A stretch of DNA of 64,000 nt, taken from the NCBI GenBank assembly GCA_965277425.1, contig CBDICR010000006.1, positions 310,001 through 374,000 of the forward strand, written 5' to 3'. Below the pieces are notes generated by a model. The model made no database searches and had not been told where the DNA came from. It worked only from the letters and a program-made list of their open reading frames with translations. Shown here piece by piece: positions 32,792 to 40,767 of the stretch. Made by a program: the position numbers and the translations under genes. The stretch comes from Poindextera sp965277425 (lineage in GTDB: Bacteria; Pseudomonadota; Alphaproteobacteria; Caulobacterales; Caulobacteraceae). Every line of letters begins with the position of its first letter. Position 1 is the stretch's first letter.

Positions 32792-33424
32792 GTGCCAGGC
32801 AGGTTTCCAAATGTGCCAGATAGGGTCGGTCGCCTGCCCGTGGATCAGCGCGGCTTTCCGGTGCCGTGGTTCGTTTCCTGGCGGAATAATATGCCGCTGT
32901 TTCCAGTCATCGATGCCGCGAAACTAAGTCTCGCCTGGGACAACGAGTTGTGCTGGGTCTGCGGCGGAAAGCTGGGCTCCTATCGAGGATGGATCGTAGG
33001 GCCAATGTCGGCAATCGAAGGAGCTACGCCAGAACCGCCTTCCCACTATGAATGCGCGGCCTTTTCGGTCAGCGCTTGTCCTCACCTGACAAGCGCCCTT
33101 GCTCGATTTAGCGAAGGGTTTGCGAATACGGACGAATACACCCCGCAACAAAATCGCTCCAAGGTGCGAACTGACGCCACGGCGGTTTGGGTCACCAAAG
33201 GGCGTGGCGCGACGCCGTTCCGAGCGGGCACCGGAGTATTGTTCGGCCTCAACGAGCCCACCCGCGTAGAGTGGTACGCAAACGGAAGGGGGGCAACTTC
33301 GGGCCAGGTCAGAGAGGCTATAGCCATCGTCTTGCCAACGCTCCAGAGACAGGCCGAGGCCGAGGGGCGGCAGGCTGAGCTCGAACGTAAGCTGCAATGG
33401 CTCGAACGATGGCTGCCCAACTAA
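32792..33424 (+). CDS. Conserved phage/mobile-element hypothetical protein
   Basis: 210 residues from a GTG at 32792; an ATG at 32891 would remove the conserved N-terminus. RLPVDQRGFPVPWFVSW, CWVCGGKLG and FVIGPM-like WIVGPMSAIEGATPEPPSHYECAAF form the pattern of a widespread phage-associated family with a CxxC and a downstream Cys/His set (SACPHL), suggesting a metal-binding fold. Function not known. It stands alone between unrelated host genes, with slightly lower GC than its neighbours, and could be the last remnant of an integrated element. The 124-base stretch before it has no gene. Confidence 0.65.
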   Translation: MPGRFPNVPDRVGRLPVDQRGFPVPWFVSWRNNMPLFPVIDAAKLSLAWDNELCWVCGGKLGSYRGWIVGPMSAIEGATPEPPSHYECAAFSVSACPHLTSALARFSEGFANTDEYTPQQNRSKVRTDATAVWVTKGRGATPFRAGTGVLFGLNEPTRVEWYANGRGATSGQVREAIAIVLPTLQRQAEAEGRQAELERKLQWLERWLPN

Positions 33425-33590
33425 CCGAACCACGCCTGTCTACAGCGTCCGCTAACCCTTAGCTGACGTTCGAACGGTCCGCTTGTCAGCCATGACCACC
33501 GATGTCGGGTTTGCGGCCGAAGGCTAATGGCTGCTTTCGGCCCATCGGATATTCAGACTGTCGCCTTTCGGACAAGGCCCTGCGGGGCGT

Positions 33591-34328
33591 TCAGGAGGCG
33601 GCGCGGCGACTGGCGCCGTGCGGATAAACGCCGCCACGCTTCGGAACGCCTCCGACCGGGCTTTGCCCTAGCCATGCGGGCATGGTCTGAGCCAGGTCGC
33701 GGTCGCCGGTGAGGTTCAGGGCTCCCGCCTCGCACTGCTCCCGGATCGAGGTCAATCCCAACCAGATCGCGGTCATAGTGCGGAGATCGGAGGAGACGTA
33801 GAGATCAACCTGCCGGCCGGGGTCCTCCCAGCAAACGTCGACCGGCTCATCCTTTTCGAACACGAACCACCATCGGTGCTTCGCACCACGCGGCAGATCT
33901 CGGAAGAGGAAGTTGATGACGACGGGTCTTCGGGGGAGCCGCTGCGGGTCGATGCCGCGCTGAACCTCCCATATCAGGTGATCCACTTCGGCAGTCTCGA
34001 GCGCGGCTTGCTCATCAATCCATGTTTGGCCCCACTCGGCGAACGACCTGACCACCAGCCCCAGGGCGCGGCCAGCTTCGGTGAGCTCATACTCGTAGAG
34101 ATCGCCGCCATTGCGTATTCGCACGCGCCTTACAATGGCCGAGGCTTCCAGTTCGCGCAGCCGTTGGGACAAGAGAGCCGGAGAGATCCTTGGCAAGCCC
34201 CGCCGCAGGTCATTGAACCGCGTCACGCCATTAAGCAGCTCGCGAATGAGCAGCATGGTCCAGCGCGTGCAAAGAATCTCCGAACTCATCGCGACGGGGC
34301 AATATTGACCATACCGAACCTCGACCAT
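33591..34328 (-). CDS. HxlR-family regulator with SCP2-like C-terminal domain
   Basis: 245 residues. The HxlR winged helix is at about 5-100: YGQYCPVAMSSEILCTRWTMLLIRELL then RFNDLRRGLPRISPALLSQRLRELE, with the family's Cys near residue 10 plus a second at 20. The C-terminal about 120 residues (VVINFLFRDLP ... VDLYVSSDLRTMTAIWLG ... GDRDLAQTMPAWLG) resemble the SCP2 sterol-binding-like domain often attached to such regulators, which probably binds a hydrophobic effector. It is divergent from the outer-membrane protein gene; two identical-form palindromes lie between (34381-34395, 34423-34437), likely its operators. Confidence 0.85.
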   Translation of the reverse strand: MVEVRYGQYCPVAMSSEILCTRWTMLLIRELLNGVTRFNDLRRGLPRISPALLSQRLRELEASAIVRRVRIRNGGDLYEYELTEAGRALGLVVRSFAEWGQTWIDEQAALETAEVDHLIWEVQRGIDPQRLPRRPVVINFLFRDLPRGAKHRWWFVFEKDEPVDVCWEDPGRQVDLYVSSDLRTMTAIWLGLTSIREQCEAGALNLTGDRDLAQTMPAWLGQSPVGGVPKRGGVYPHGASRRAAS

Positions 34329-34380
34329 GTGCGCCTCCAGACAGCGACCTAACCTATCGGTGAGTTGCAGCCGCAGCCTA

Positions 34381-34437
34381 GTTCAGATTCTGAACTGCCG
34401 GTCCATAATCTGTATCAACCGGATTCACTTCGTGAAC
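34381..34437. promoter_or_regulatory. Two matched palindromes TTCA-N5-TGAAC, 42 bp apart
   Basis: GTTCAGATTCTGAAC (34381-34395) and ATTCACTTCGTGAAC (34423-34437) are both symmetric about their central bases (34388, 34430) and share the form (G/A)TTCA-N5-TGAAC. Their centres are 42 bp apart, four helical turns, so two dimers would sit on one face of the DNA. They lie in the divergent interval between the HxlR-family regulator and the outer-membrane protein gene and are most likely that regulator's operators. Confidence 0.6.
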
Positions 34438-34590
34438 TAGCCCTGCGCCGTACATCGGTGACACCTAAGGGGCGCCTCGAGGAAACGCTCTCGGCGGGCA
34501 CACGCTCCTGGAGGCAAACATGCCACCCAAGCTTTCTCCCGGCGGCGTTCGTGCGAGGCGGCCCTTTCTCGAACCTTTGAGGATCTCATT

Positions 34591-35325
34591 ATGCGACATT
34601 GGCTTAACCGCACCGTAGCTGCGTGCATTTTGGTTTTCGCAAGCGCCCACGTCGTCGCCGCCGCGCCCGCAGAGGGCGACTGGACCGGCCTCTATGCCGG
34701 GGGCACGGCCGGCGTCAGCTTCAATCAAACCCATTTCTCCCTTCCGGGCGACCCTAGCGACCGCCTGCTGCAAAACAGCAACAACAACACCGCCTTTTCG
34801 GGTGGCGGCCTGATCGGCTTCAACTATCAGATGAACGACGTCGTCGTCGGGGTCGAAGGCGACATCACCACCGGCCAGTCGACCGCCAAGGTCACCGACT
34901 GCACGGAGCCGGACGGCTGCTTCGTCAACACCCACGACTCCTTCACCACCTACAACCGCCTCAAGGGCGGCACGACCGAGCGGGCGCGGGTGCGCCTGGG
35001 TTGGGCCCAGGGCCCGAACCTCTTCTACGCGGCCGGCGGCTACAGCGCTCAACAGACCAAGCTCGATCTGCTCGGCGACTGCTTCAATCCCGGCAATCCG
35101 AACGTGCCGCTTGTCTTCACCTTTAGCCGCGGCAAGACCGTTTCCGGCTTCAACATCGGCGGCGGCGTGGAACACGCGATCGACCGCCATTGGATCGGCC
35201 GCGTCGAGTACATCTATGACGGCTTCGGCGGCCAAACCTACGCCGGCGACGGCGCCGAATGGAACAACCGCCGCCTGTCGATCAGCAACAACACTGTTCG
35301 CGCCGCCATCGCGTACAGGTTCTAG
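34591..35325 (+). CDS. Small outer-membrane beta-barrel protein
   Basis: 244 residues with a signal peptide (MRHWLNRTVAACILVFASAHVVAA split after FASAHVVAA; cut near 25). WTGLYAGGTAGVSF, FSGGGLIGFNYQMNDVVVGVEGDI, RARVRLGWAQGPNLFYAAGGY and a terminal YRF match the OmpA-like/Omp25-type eight-strand porin family of alphaproteobacteria. The final Phe supports BAM-dependent insertion. GAGG sits about 12 bases before the ATG. Expression is probably governed by the divergent HxlR-type regulator. One disulfide is possible (Cys pair DCTEPDGCF). Confidence 0.85.
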   Translation: MRHWLNRTVAACILVFASAHVVAAAPAEGDWTGLYAGGTAGVSFNQTHFSLPGDPSDRLLQNSNNNTAFSGGGLIGFNYQMNDVVVGVEGDITTGQSTAKVTDCTEPDGCFVNTHDSFTTYNRLKGGTTERARVRLGWAQGPNLFYAAGGYSAQQTKLDLLGDCFNPGNPNVPLVFTFSRGKTVSGFNIGGGVEHAIDRHWIGRVEYIYDGFGGQTYAGDGAEWNNRRLSISNNTVRAAIAYRF

Positions 35326-35364
35326 CGCCCGCCCGACGCCTCCACCCGGGCGAGGCCGGAGGTT

Positions 35365-35397
35365 GAGCGGGTTGGGGCCCTCCCGGCGAACCCGCTC
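35365..35397. terminator. Hairpin GAGCGGGTT-N15-AACCCGCTC between convergent genes
   Basis: A perfect 9-bp stem with a 15-base loop, 40 bases past the outer-membrane protein stop and 175 before the LLM gene stop. Position between convergent genes fits a bidirectional terminator, but there is no U-run. Confidence 0.4.
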
Positions 35398-35571
35398 GCC
35401 CCCTCCACGCGCCGGGCGCTCGAATGGATACTGGGCGAAGCGAGACCCGGAGTTGGCGAATTTAGCTGCAATGCTGAAGTGCGCCTTCCGCCCATGTCTG
35501 ACATTCGGAGAGTCCGCTGGTCAGCCGGCCGTCACGCCGCGCCGGCGCCTTGAGTCTTATGAGTACGCGAC

Positions 35572-36600
35572 CTAGCCGCCCTGAAACGCGCTGACCGCCT
35601 CGCCGGTCAAGGCGGTCTTCTCGTGAGCTTCGGCCGTAATCTCGAACGAGCGTAGCCGGGCGGCGTGATCGAAGATCTGGGCGGTGACCATCAGCTCGTC
35701 GGCGCCGGTGCGGGCGACAAAGTCGCTCAGGCCGCGCCGGACCGTGTCGGGCGAGCCGATGACGGCGCAGCGCAGGGTCTGGGCGAGCATGGCCTTGGCG
35801 GCCGGGTCCAGCCGATCGTCCATGCCGTCGACCGGCGGCGGCAAGGGGCTCGGGCGGCCGGTGCGCAGGTTCACGAAGGCCTGCTGCAGCGAGCTCAACA
35901 GCCGTCTGGCCTCGGTGTCGGTCTCGGCGGCGACGACGGTCAGCCCGAGCATCACATAGGGCTTGGCCAGGCGCTCCGACGGGCGAAACTGCCTGCGATA
36001 GATCTCGATCGCCGGCTCCATCTGCGCCGGCGCGAAATGGGAGGCGAAGGCGAAGGGCAGGCCCAGCATGGCGGCGAGCTGCGCCCCGAACAGGCTCGAG
36101 CCCAGGATCCAGACCGGCACGTCCAGGCCCGCGCCCGGTACGGCGCGCACCGGCTGGCCGGGCTCGGCTGTGCGGAAATAGCCGATCAGCTCGAGCACGT
36201 CCTGGGGAAAGGCGTCGATATCGCCCTGCAAGGTGCGCCTCAGCGCATGGGCGGTGGTCTGGTCCGTGCCCGGGGCGCGGCCGACGCCCAGATCGATGCG
36301 CCCAGGATAGAGCGAGACCAGGGTGCCGAACTGTTCGGCGATCACCAGCGGCGCATGGTTGGGCAGCATGACGCCGCCGGCCCCGACCCGGATGGTCGAG
36401 GTGCCGCCCGCCACAAAGCCGATCGCCACGGCAGTCGCCGCGCTCGCCACACCCGGCATGTTGTGATGCTCGGCCAGCCAATAGCGCCTGTAGCCCCAGC
36501 GCTCGGCGTGCTGGGCCAGATCCAGGCTGTTGCGGAGCGACTGGCCGGCGTCGCCGCCTTGGACGATCGGCGAGAGGTCGAGGACGGATAAGGAGGTCAT
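35572..36600 (-). CDS. LLM-class flavin-dependent oxidoreductase
   Basis: 342 residues from the ATG at 36600; the frame continues upstream as an Arg/Gly-rich tail that overlaps the transporter gene and is rejected. The start MTSLSVLDLSPI and RYWLAEHHNMPGVASAATAV (about 45-64) are diagnostic of the luciferase-like monooxygenase group (YhbW-like, MsnO8). VSLYPGRIDLGVGRAPGTD (about 98-116) and GSSLFGAQLAAMLGLPFAF support FMNH2/F420-type binding in a TIM barrel. It probably uses reduced FMN and oxygen on an unknown substrate. It is followed at 36692 by the end of the APC permease gene on the same strand, about 90 bases apart. Confidence 0.85.
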   Translation of the reverse strand: MTSLSVLDLSPIVQGGDAGQSLRNSLDLAQHAERWGYRRYWLAEHHNMPGVASAATAVAIGFVAGGTSTIRVGAGGVMLPNHAPLVIAEQFGTLVSLYPGRIDLGVGRAPGTDQTTAHALRRTLQGDIDAFPQDVLELIGYFRTAEPGQPVRAVPGAGLDVPVWILGSSLFGAQLAAMLGLPFAFASHFAPAQMEPAIEIYRRQFRPSERLAKPYVMLGLTVVAAETDTEARRLLSSLQQAFVNLRTGRPSPLPPPVDGMDDRLDPAAKAMLAQTLRCAVIGSPDTVRRGLSDFVARTGADELMVTAQIFDHAARLRSFEITAEAHEKTALTGEAVSAFQGG

Positions 36601-36691
36601 GCGGCTGATATAGGGGCTCCGCGCGCCACCGCCCCTCCCCTTCGAGCCAGCCGGGCGCCGGCCCCGGGTTCGCGCGGTCGCCCGTCCCTCC

Positions 36692-38065
36692 TCATGGGCG
36701 GTCATCCAAGCGCCCGCTGCTTGGCCGGCGCCATCGAAGCCCGGCGAGCACGACGAGCCCCACGACCATCACGCCCGCGCCGTACAGGGCGCCGACGCCC
36801 AGATCGATCAGCGAGGCGCCGAACATGTAGAGCGCGATCAGCATGAAGACGACGGGGAAGAGCGGATAGAGCGGCGTGCGGACCGGCCGGGCGGCGTCGG
36901 GATACCGGCGCCGCAGGATCATCATCGCGCCCATGCTGAGCATGATGAAAAACCAGTAGACCGGCGTCATATAGTCGACCATCGCGTTGAACCCGCTGGC
37001 CGCGAACCCGGCCAGCAGCGTCAAGACCATGGCGAATCCGCCTTCGGCCAGCACGGCGCGCGCCGGGACGCCGCGCGCCCCGTCCCATCGACCTAGACCC
37101 GCCAGGGCGGGCGTGTCGCGCGCCGCCGCATAGGTGGTGCGGGCGCCGACGATCAGGGTCGAGTTGATGCTGGCGATGGCCGATACGCCGACCACGGCGA
37201 CGATCAGGGTCTTGCCGGCGCCGCCGAAGGCCCGGCCCATCAGGTCGGCGGCCGGCGCGGTGCTGTGCGCCAGCCCGGCCTGGCCCAGGCCGATCCTCAT
37301 CGCGCCGTTGAGCGCCAGATAGATGGCCATCAGCACAAGCAGGCTGCCGATGATGGCGATCAGCATGCCGCGCCGGTCGCTGCGAACCTCGGCCGAGAGG
37401 GTGGCCGCGTCGCTCCACCCGCCATAGGCCAGGAAGATGTAGATCAGGGCCACGGAGAACTGGCCGACGGACGGCGTCCGCACCGCCGCCGCGACGGCCG
37501 CGACCGGCAGAGAGCCGGTCACGGCCAGTTTGACGGCGGCGAGGACCACGGCGGCGAAGCCCACGGTCACCAGGCCGACGAGGCCGGCCTGGGTTATGAA
37601 GCCAAATCGCACATGCAACAGGTTCAACCCGACAATCGCCCCCACCGCGCCGGTCGCAAACAGGGTCCGGCCGAGATGCCCGAGCGGCAGCAGCGCGCCG
37701 GCATAGTCGGCGAACATGAAGGCCATCAGGGCCATCCAGCCGGTGTGCATGATCGAGAATCGCGACCAGGCGAACAGCAGGCCGACCCGCGGTCCATAGG
37801 CGCGGCGCAGGAAACCATAGTCGCCGCCGGGGTCGGGAAAGGCGGTCGCCATCTCGACATAGCACAGGGCCCCGATCATCGAGAGCAGGCCGCCGAGCCC
37901 CCATATCCCGTAGAAATGCCAATCGCCGATGTTCACCGCCACCGTCGGCGCCGTCTTCAGCGTGTCGGTGGTCATGATCATGCCGAGCGCCAGGACGGTC
38001 GCGTGCGCGACGCCCAGGTGTCGGCGCGGCGCATCGGCGCCGGCGGGCTGACGATCGGCTTTCAC
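36692..38065 (-). CDS. APC-superfamily amino-acid/polyamine permease
   Basis: 457 residues from a GTG at 38065, about 12 TM helices with no signal peptide. GMIMTTDTLKTAPTVA at about 27-42 and EMATAFPDPGGDYGFLRRAYG (split: EMATAFPDPGGDYG, FLRRAYG) match the LeuT-fold TM1 and the TM2-TM3 region of APC transporters. It imports an amino acid, polyamine or related amine in the inner membrane. Substrate unassigned. It lies upstream of the LLM gene on the same strand. Confidence 0.85.
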   Translation of the reverse strand: MKADRQPAGADAPRRHLGVAHATVLALGMIMTTDTLKTAPTVAVNIGDWHFYGIWGLGGLLSMIGALCYVEMATAFPDPGGDYGFLRRAYGPRVGLLFAWSRFSIMHTGWMALMAFMFADYAGALLPLGHLGRTLFATGAVGAIVGLNLLHVRFGFITQAGLVGLVTVGFAAVVLAAVKLAVTGSLPVAAVAAAVRTPSVGQFSVALIYIFLAYGGWSDAATLSAEVRSDRRGMLIAIIGSLLVLMAIYLALNGAMRIGLGQAGLAHSTAPAADLMGRAFGGAGKTLIVAVVGVSAIASINSTLIVGARTTYAAARDTPALAGLGRWDGARGVPARAVLAEGGFAMVLTLLAGFAASGFNAMVDYMTPVYWFFIMLSMGAMMILRRRYPDAARPVRTPLYPLFPVVFMLIALYMFGASLIDLGVGALYGAGVMVVGLVVLAGLRWRRPSSGRLDDRP

Positions 38066-38161
38066 GCGTTGGTTCGTGGCCCCGAGGATCGGTTTGGGCG
38101 TCGAAGCTAGGGCGCGAACCTTCCGCCCGCAAACGGCGTCTCGCCCGCTGGCCGCCGCGCC

Positions 38162-39487
38162 CTAGCTGATGGTGTCTTCGCGGATCGAGCGCCTGGCCGC
38201 CCACAGAGCCGCCACGCAGGGAACGCTGCCGACGAAGACCAGGATGATCAGCGCCCATCTGAGGCCGTCTCCGCTGCTCAGCCGCAAGACGTGGGCGATG
38301 AGGTCGCTCATGGCGCCGACGGAAATGGGGCCGACGCCAAGCCCGACGAGGGAAATGAAGAAAAGCAGCAAGGCCGAGGCCGTCGCCCTCATGTGCGGCG
38401 GGACCAAACCTTGAGCGGCGCCGAAGACCGGCCCGAAATACATTGTGCCCAGGAACCCGTTCAGCAGCAGAAGCGTCAGGGCGAGACTGGCGCTCGGCAC
38501 GGAAAGAGCGGCGACATAGATTGGTACAGCCAACAGAGTTGATAGGGCTGGCGCAATCATATGCACCCTTCGATCGCGGTTGCCGAAACGATCGGCGATG
38601 TAGCCGCCGACCCACGAGCCGATAGCGCCCATCAGTCCATTGGTCGCCGCCAGGGCCAAGCCCAGAAATCCGACCGACTTCAAATTATAGCCGAACGCCA
38701 AACCGAACATCCGGGCAAGATGAGCAACCTGATGCGGGTGGTTGCGCAGGAAAAACGACGCCAGGAATGGGGCTTGACCGTAACCCATATAGGCTTTGGC
38801 GACCGCCGCCATCGCGATGAACTTGTATGTGCGTTTGCCGGCGATGAAGGCCAGGGTTTCCCCGAACGTCGAGGACGCGGCGTGAATCCTCGCCTTCGCC
38901 GCCCTCAGCGCGCGTCGCGGTTCCCTGAGCGTGACGCCGACCAGCAGCGCCGCCACCAGGCCGGGAAGCGCCGCGGCGAAGAAGGCGGCGCGCCAACCAA
39001 AGGCGTCGGCGACGAGTCCGCCAAGAGCCAGGCCGAACAGCCCGCCCAGCGGTGTTCCCATGTGATAAAAGGCGATCGCCGAAATTCGCCGATCGGCCGG
39101 CACATAGTCCGATATCAACGAATGCGCCGGCGGCGTAAGACCGGCTTCGCCGATCCCCACGCCGACGCGCGCAAGAATCAACTGCAGAAAGCTTGTCGTG
39201 GCGCCGGACAAGGCTGTGAACACGCTCCATATGGCGATCGAACCTGCAATAATGGCGGGCCGGTCGCCGCGCTCGGCCAGGCGCGCGATTGGAAACCCGC
39301 CAAACGTATAAAGCACGGCGAAGGCCAGGCCGCTGACGGCGCCCAACTGCCAGTCCAACAGGTGCAGGTCGGCCTTGATCGACTCCGCCACGATGTTGAT
39401 GACGGAGCGGTCCAAAAAGTTGATCGTATGGACGGCGAGCAACAGGCCTAACGCATAGCGAACATAGGATCTGTCCCCGGTCGTCAC
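38162..39487 (-). CDS. MFS transporter, spinster-like
   Basis: 441 residues from a GTG at 39487. Twelve TM helices; NFLDRSVINIVAESIKAD (TM1 region), the motif-A-like loop LAERGDRPAIIAGS (about 72), RVGVGIGEAGLTPPAHSLISDYVP (split: RVGVGIGEAGLTPPAHSL, about 112) and SAIAFYHMGTPLGGLFG resemble the spinster/sugar-phosphate-like MFS group often seen with aromatic or steroid catabolic clusters. It probably imports the substrate of the neighbouring acyl-CoA pathway across the inner membrane. It is divergent from the IclR gene. Confidence 0.88.
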   Translation of the reverse strand: MTTGDRSYVRYALGLLLAVHTINFLDRSVINIVAESIKADLHLLDWQLGAVSGLAFAVLYTFGGFPIARLAERGDRPAIIAGSIAIWSVFTALSGATTSFLQLILARVGVGIGEAGLTPPAHSLISDYVPADRRISAIAFYHMGTPLGGLFGLALGGLVADAFGWRAAFFAAALPGLVAALLVGVTLREPRRALRAAKARIHAASSTFGETLAFIAGKRTYKFIAMAAVAKAYMGYGQAPFLASFFLRNHPHQVAHLARMFGLAFGYNLKSVGFLGLALAATNGLMGAIGSWVGGYIADRFGNRDRRVHMIAPALSTLLAVPIYVAALSVPSASLALTLLLLNGFLGTMYFGPVFGAAQGLVPPHMRATASALLLFFISLVGLGVGPISVGAMSDLIAHVLRLSSGDGLRWALIILVFVGSVPCVAALWAARRSIREDTIS

Positions 39488-39956
39488 GAGCGGGCCGCCC
39501 GAGCGGCTGACGAAAAAGCGGCGGCGGATTGGCGACTATCTGACAACCGCAAGGGCTCCGAATCGGGGTCCAGGCCGGCGCATCTCTCCCGGCGATTTCA
39601 GAGCGGTCAGAACCGTGGACAAGCCGGTCCCCAGACCAGCGGTCGAACATCCATCCCCATGTATCCTCCGCAAAAAGGCGTCTTCCTATCGATATTGACG
39701 AGGCTCTGAAATGGTGCCTTGCTTGACGACTCCGGCGAGCGCCCGCTAAGCGCAAGACAACGCCGGCGAATGAACGGTCGAAGCAAAAGGTTTGATGAGC
39801 CTCTATCTGGTTTAATTGAATTTCAGGGTGTCTAAGTCTGTGTTTGATTCCGCTGTAACTACCGGCGCGGCCGTCGAAGACATAAGACCACGCTGGACGC
39901 GACGTGAGCAGTAAATCTCGCTCCGTTCCAGCACGTGGAATTTTTGGAGGTTTTGG
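39488..39956. promoter_or_regulatory. Divergent MFS/iclR regulatory region, 469 bases
   Basis: No gene is accepted here. The right half (about 39770-39890) is AT-richer than the flanks and likely holds the promoters. A perfect palindrome TTCCA-GCACG-TGGAA lies at 39926-39940, just before the ribosome site of the IclR gene, described separately. Confidence 0.5.
39926..39940. promoter_or_regulatory. IclR-type operator palindrome TTCCA-N5-TGGAA
   Basis: Perfect 5-5-5 inverted repeat ending six bases before the GGAGG ribosome site of the IclR gene. IclR-family operators commonly have the TTCC/GGAA symmetry. Binding here would block its own transcription, fitting autorepression. Confidence 0.55.
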
Positions 39957-40733
39957 ATGAGTGAATACTGGACCGTTCAGTCGATCGTGCGCGCGCTTGA
40001 CGTGCTCGAGGCGCTCAACCGAGCCGATACCACAACCGTCGAAATGCTTTACGAGGCGACCGGAATACCGAAACCGACGCTTGTTCGGCTCCTGGCGACG
40101 CTGATTTGCAAAGGATATGTCTTTCATGTTTCGCGGCGCGACGGATACGCGCTTACCGACAAGGTTTTGAAGCTATCCACGGGATTTCGATATCGCGACG
40201 CCATTGTCGATATTGCACGGCCGGTGATGGAATCGTTCACAAGAAAACATAAATGGCAGGTTACGTTCGCAACTCTTGATAACGACGCCATGAAGATACG
40301 GTTCAATACGCGATATATCAGTCCATTTGCTCCGGATCACGTCGGGATAAACACGCGGGTCAGCATGCTTACCAACACACTTGGCCGCGCTTATCTTGCA
40401 TATAGCTCGAGCTCTGTCCGAAATACCATTATAAAGATGCTTTCGACATCCGACGACCCCAAGGACGCCATGGCGAAAGACAAGGCTTCCGTCGATTCGC
40501 TGCTTAGGCTGGTCCGCAAACAGCGTTACGCAACAATGGACCGCCCGCCGACGGATCCGATACGGAGCTTTGCCATTCCAGTCTTGCGAGCGGATTCAGG
40601 AGATGCGCTCGGCGCTGTCGCCATGCTCTATTTTCGCTCGGCGATGACCGAAGCCCAGGCGGTCGACCGATATCTCGAGGAAATGTACGAGATGGGCGAT
40701 CGAATTGCGCGCGCGGCGGAAAATCCGGCCTGA
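39957..40733 (+). CDS. IclR-family transcriptional regulator
   Basis: 258 residues. N-terminal winged helix (about 5-70) starts VQSIVRALDVLEALNRAD with the recognition region TGIPKPTLVRLLATLICKGYV; the C-terminal IclR effector domain includes AIVDIARPVMESFTRKHKWQVT, TNTLGRAYLAYSSS and the AIPVLRADSGDALGAV-type segment (FAIPVLRADSG). It typically binds an aromatic or short organic acid. GGAGG precedes the ATG. Its base composition is noticeably AT-richer than in neighbouring genes, suggesting separate ancestry. It most likely controls the MFS, ligase, crotonase and receptor genes around it. Confidence 0.9.
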   Translation: MSEYWTVQSIVRALDVLEALNRADTTTVEMLYEATGIPKPTLVRLLATLICKGYVFHVSRRDGYALTDKVLKLSTGFRYRDAIVDIARPVMESFTRKHKWQVTFATLDNDAMKIRFNTRYISPFAPDHVGINTRVSMLTNTLGRAYLAYSSSSVRNTIIKMLSTSDDPKDAMAKDKASVDSLLRLVRKQRYATMDRPPTDPIRSFAIPVLRADSGDALGAVAMLYFRSAMTEAQAVDRYLEEMYEMGDRIARAAENPA

Positions 40734-40767
40734 GGCGCGTCGAACCCAGGGGGCGGACGGTTCAAGC

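Noticed and set aside
36702..38615. 637-codon minus-strand frame
   Set aside because: Overlaps the permease and MFS genes in another frame; Arg-rich and without motifs.
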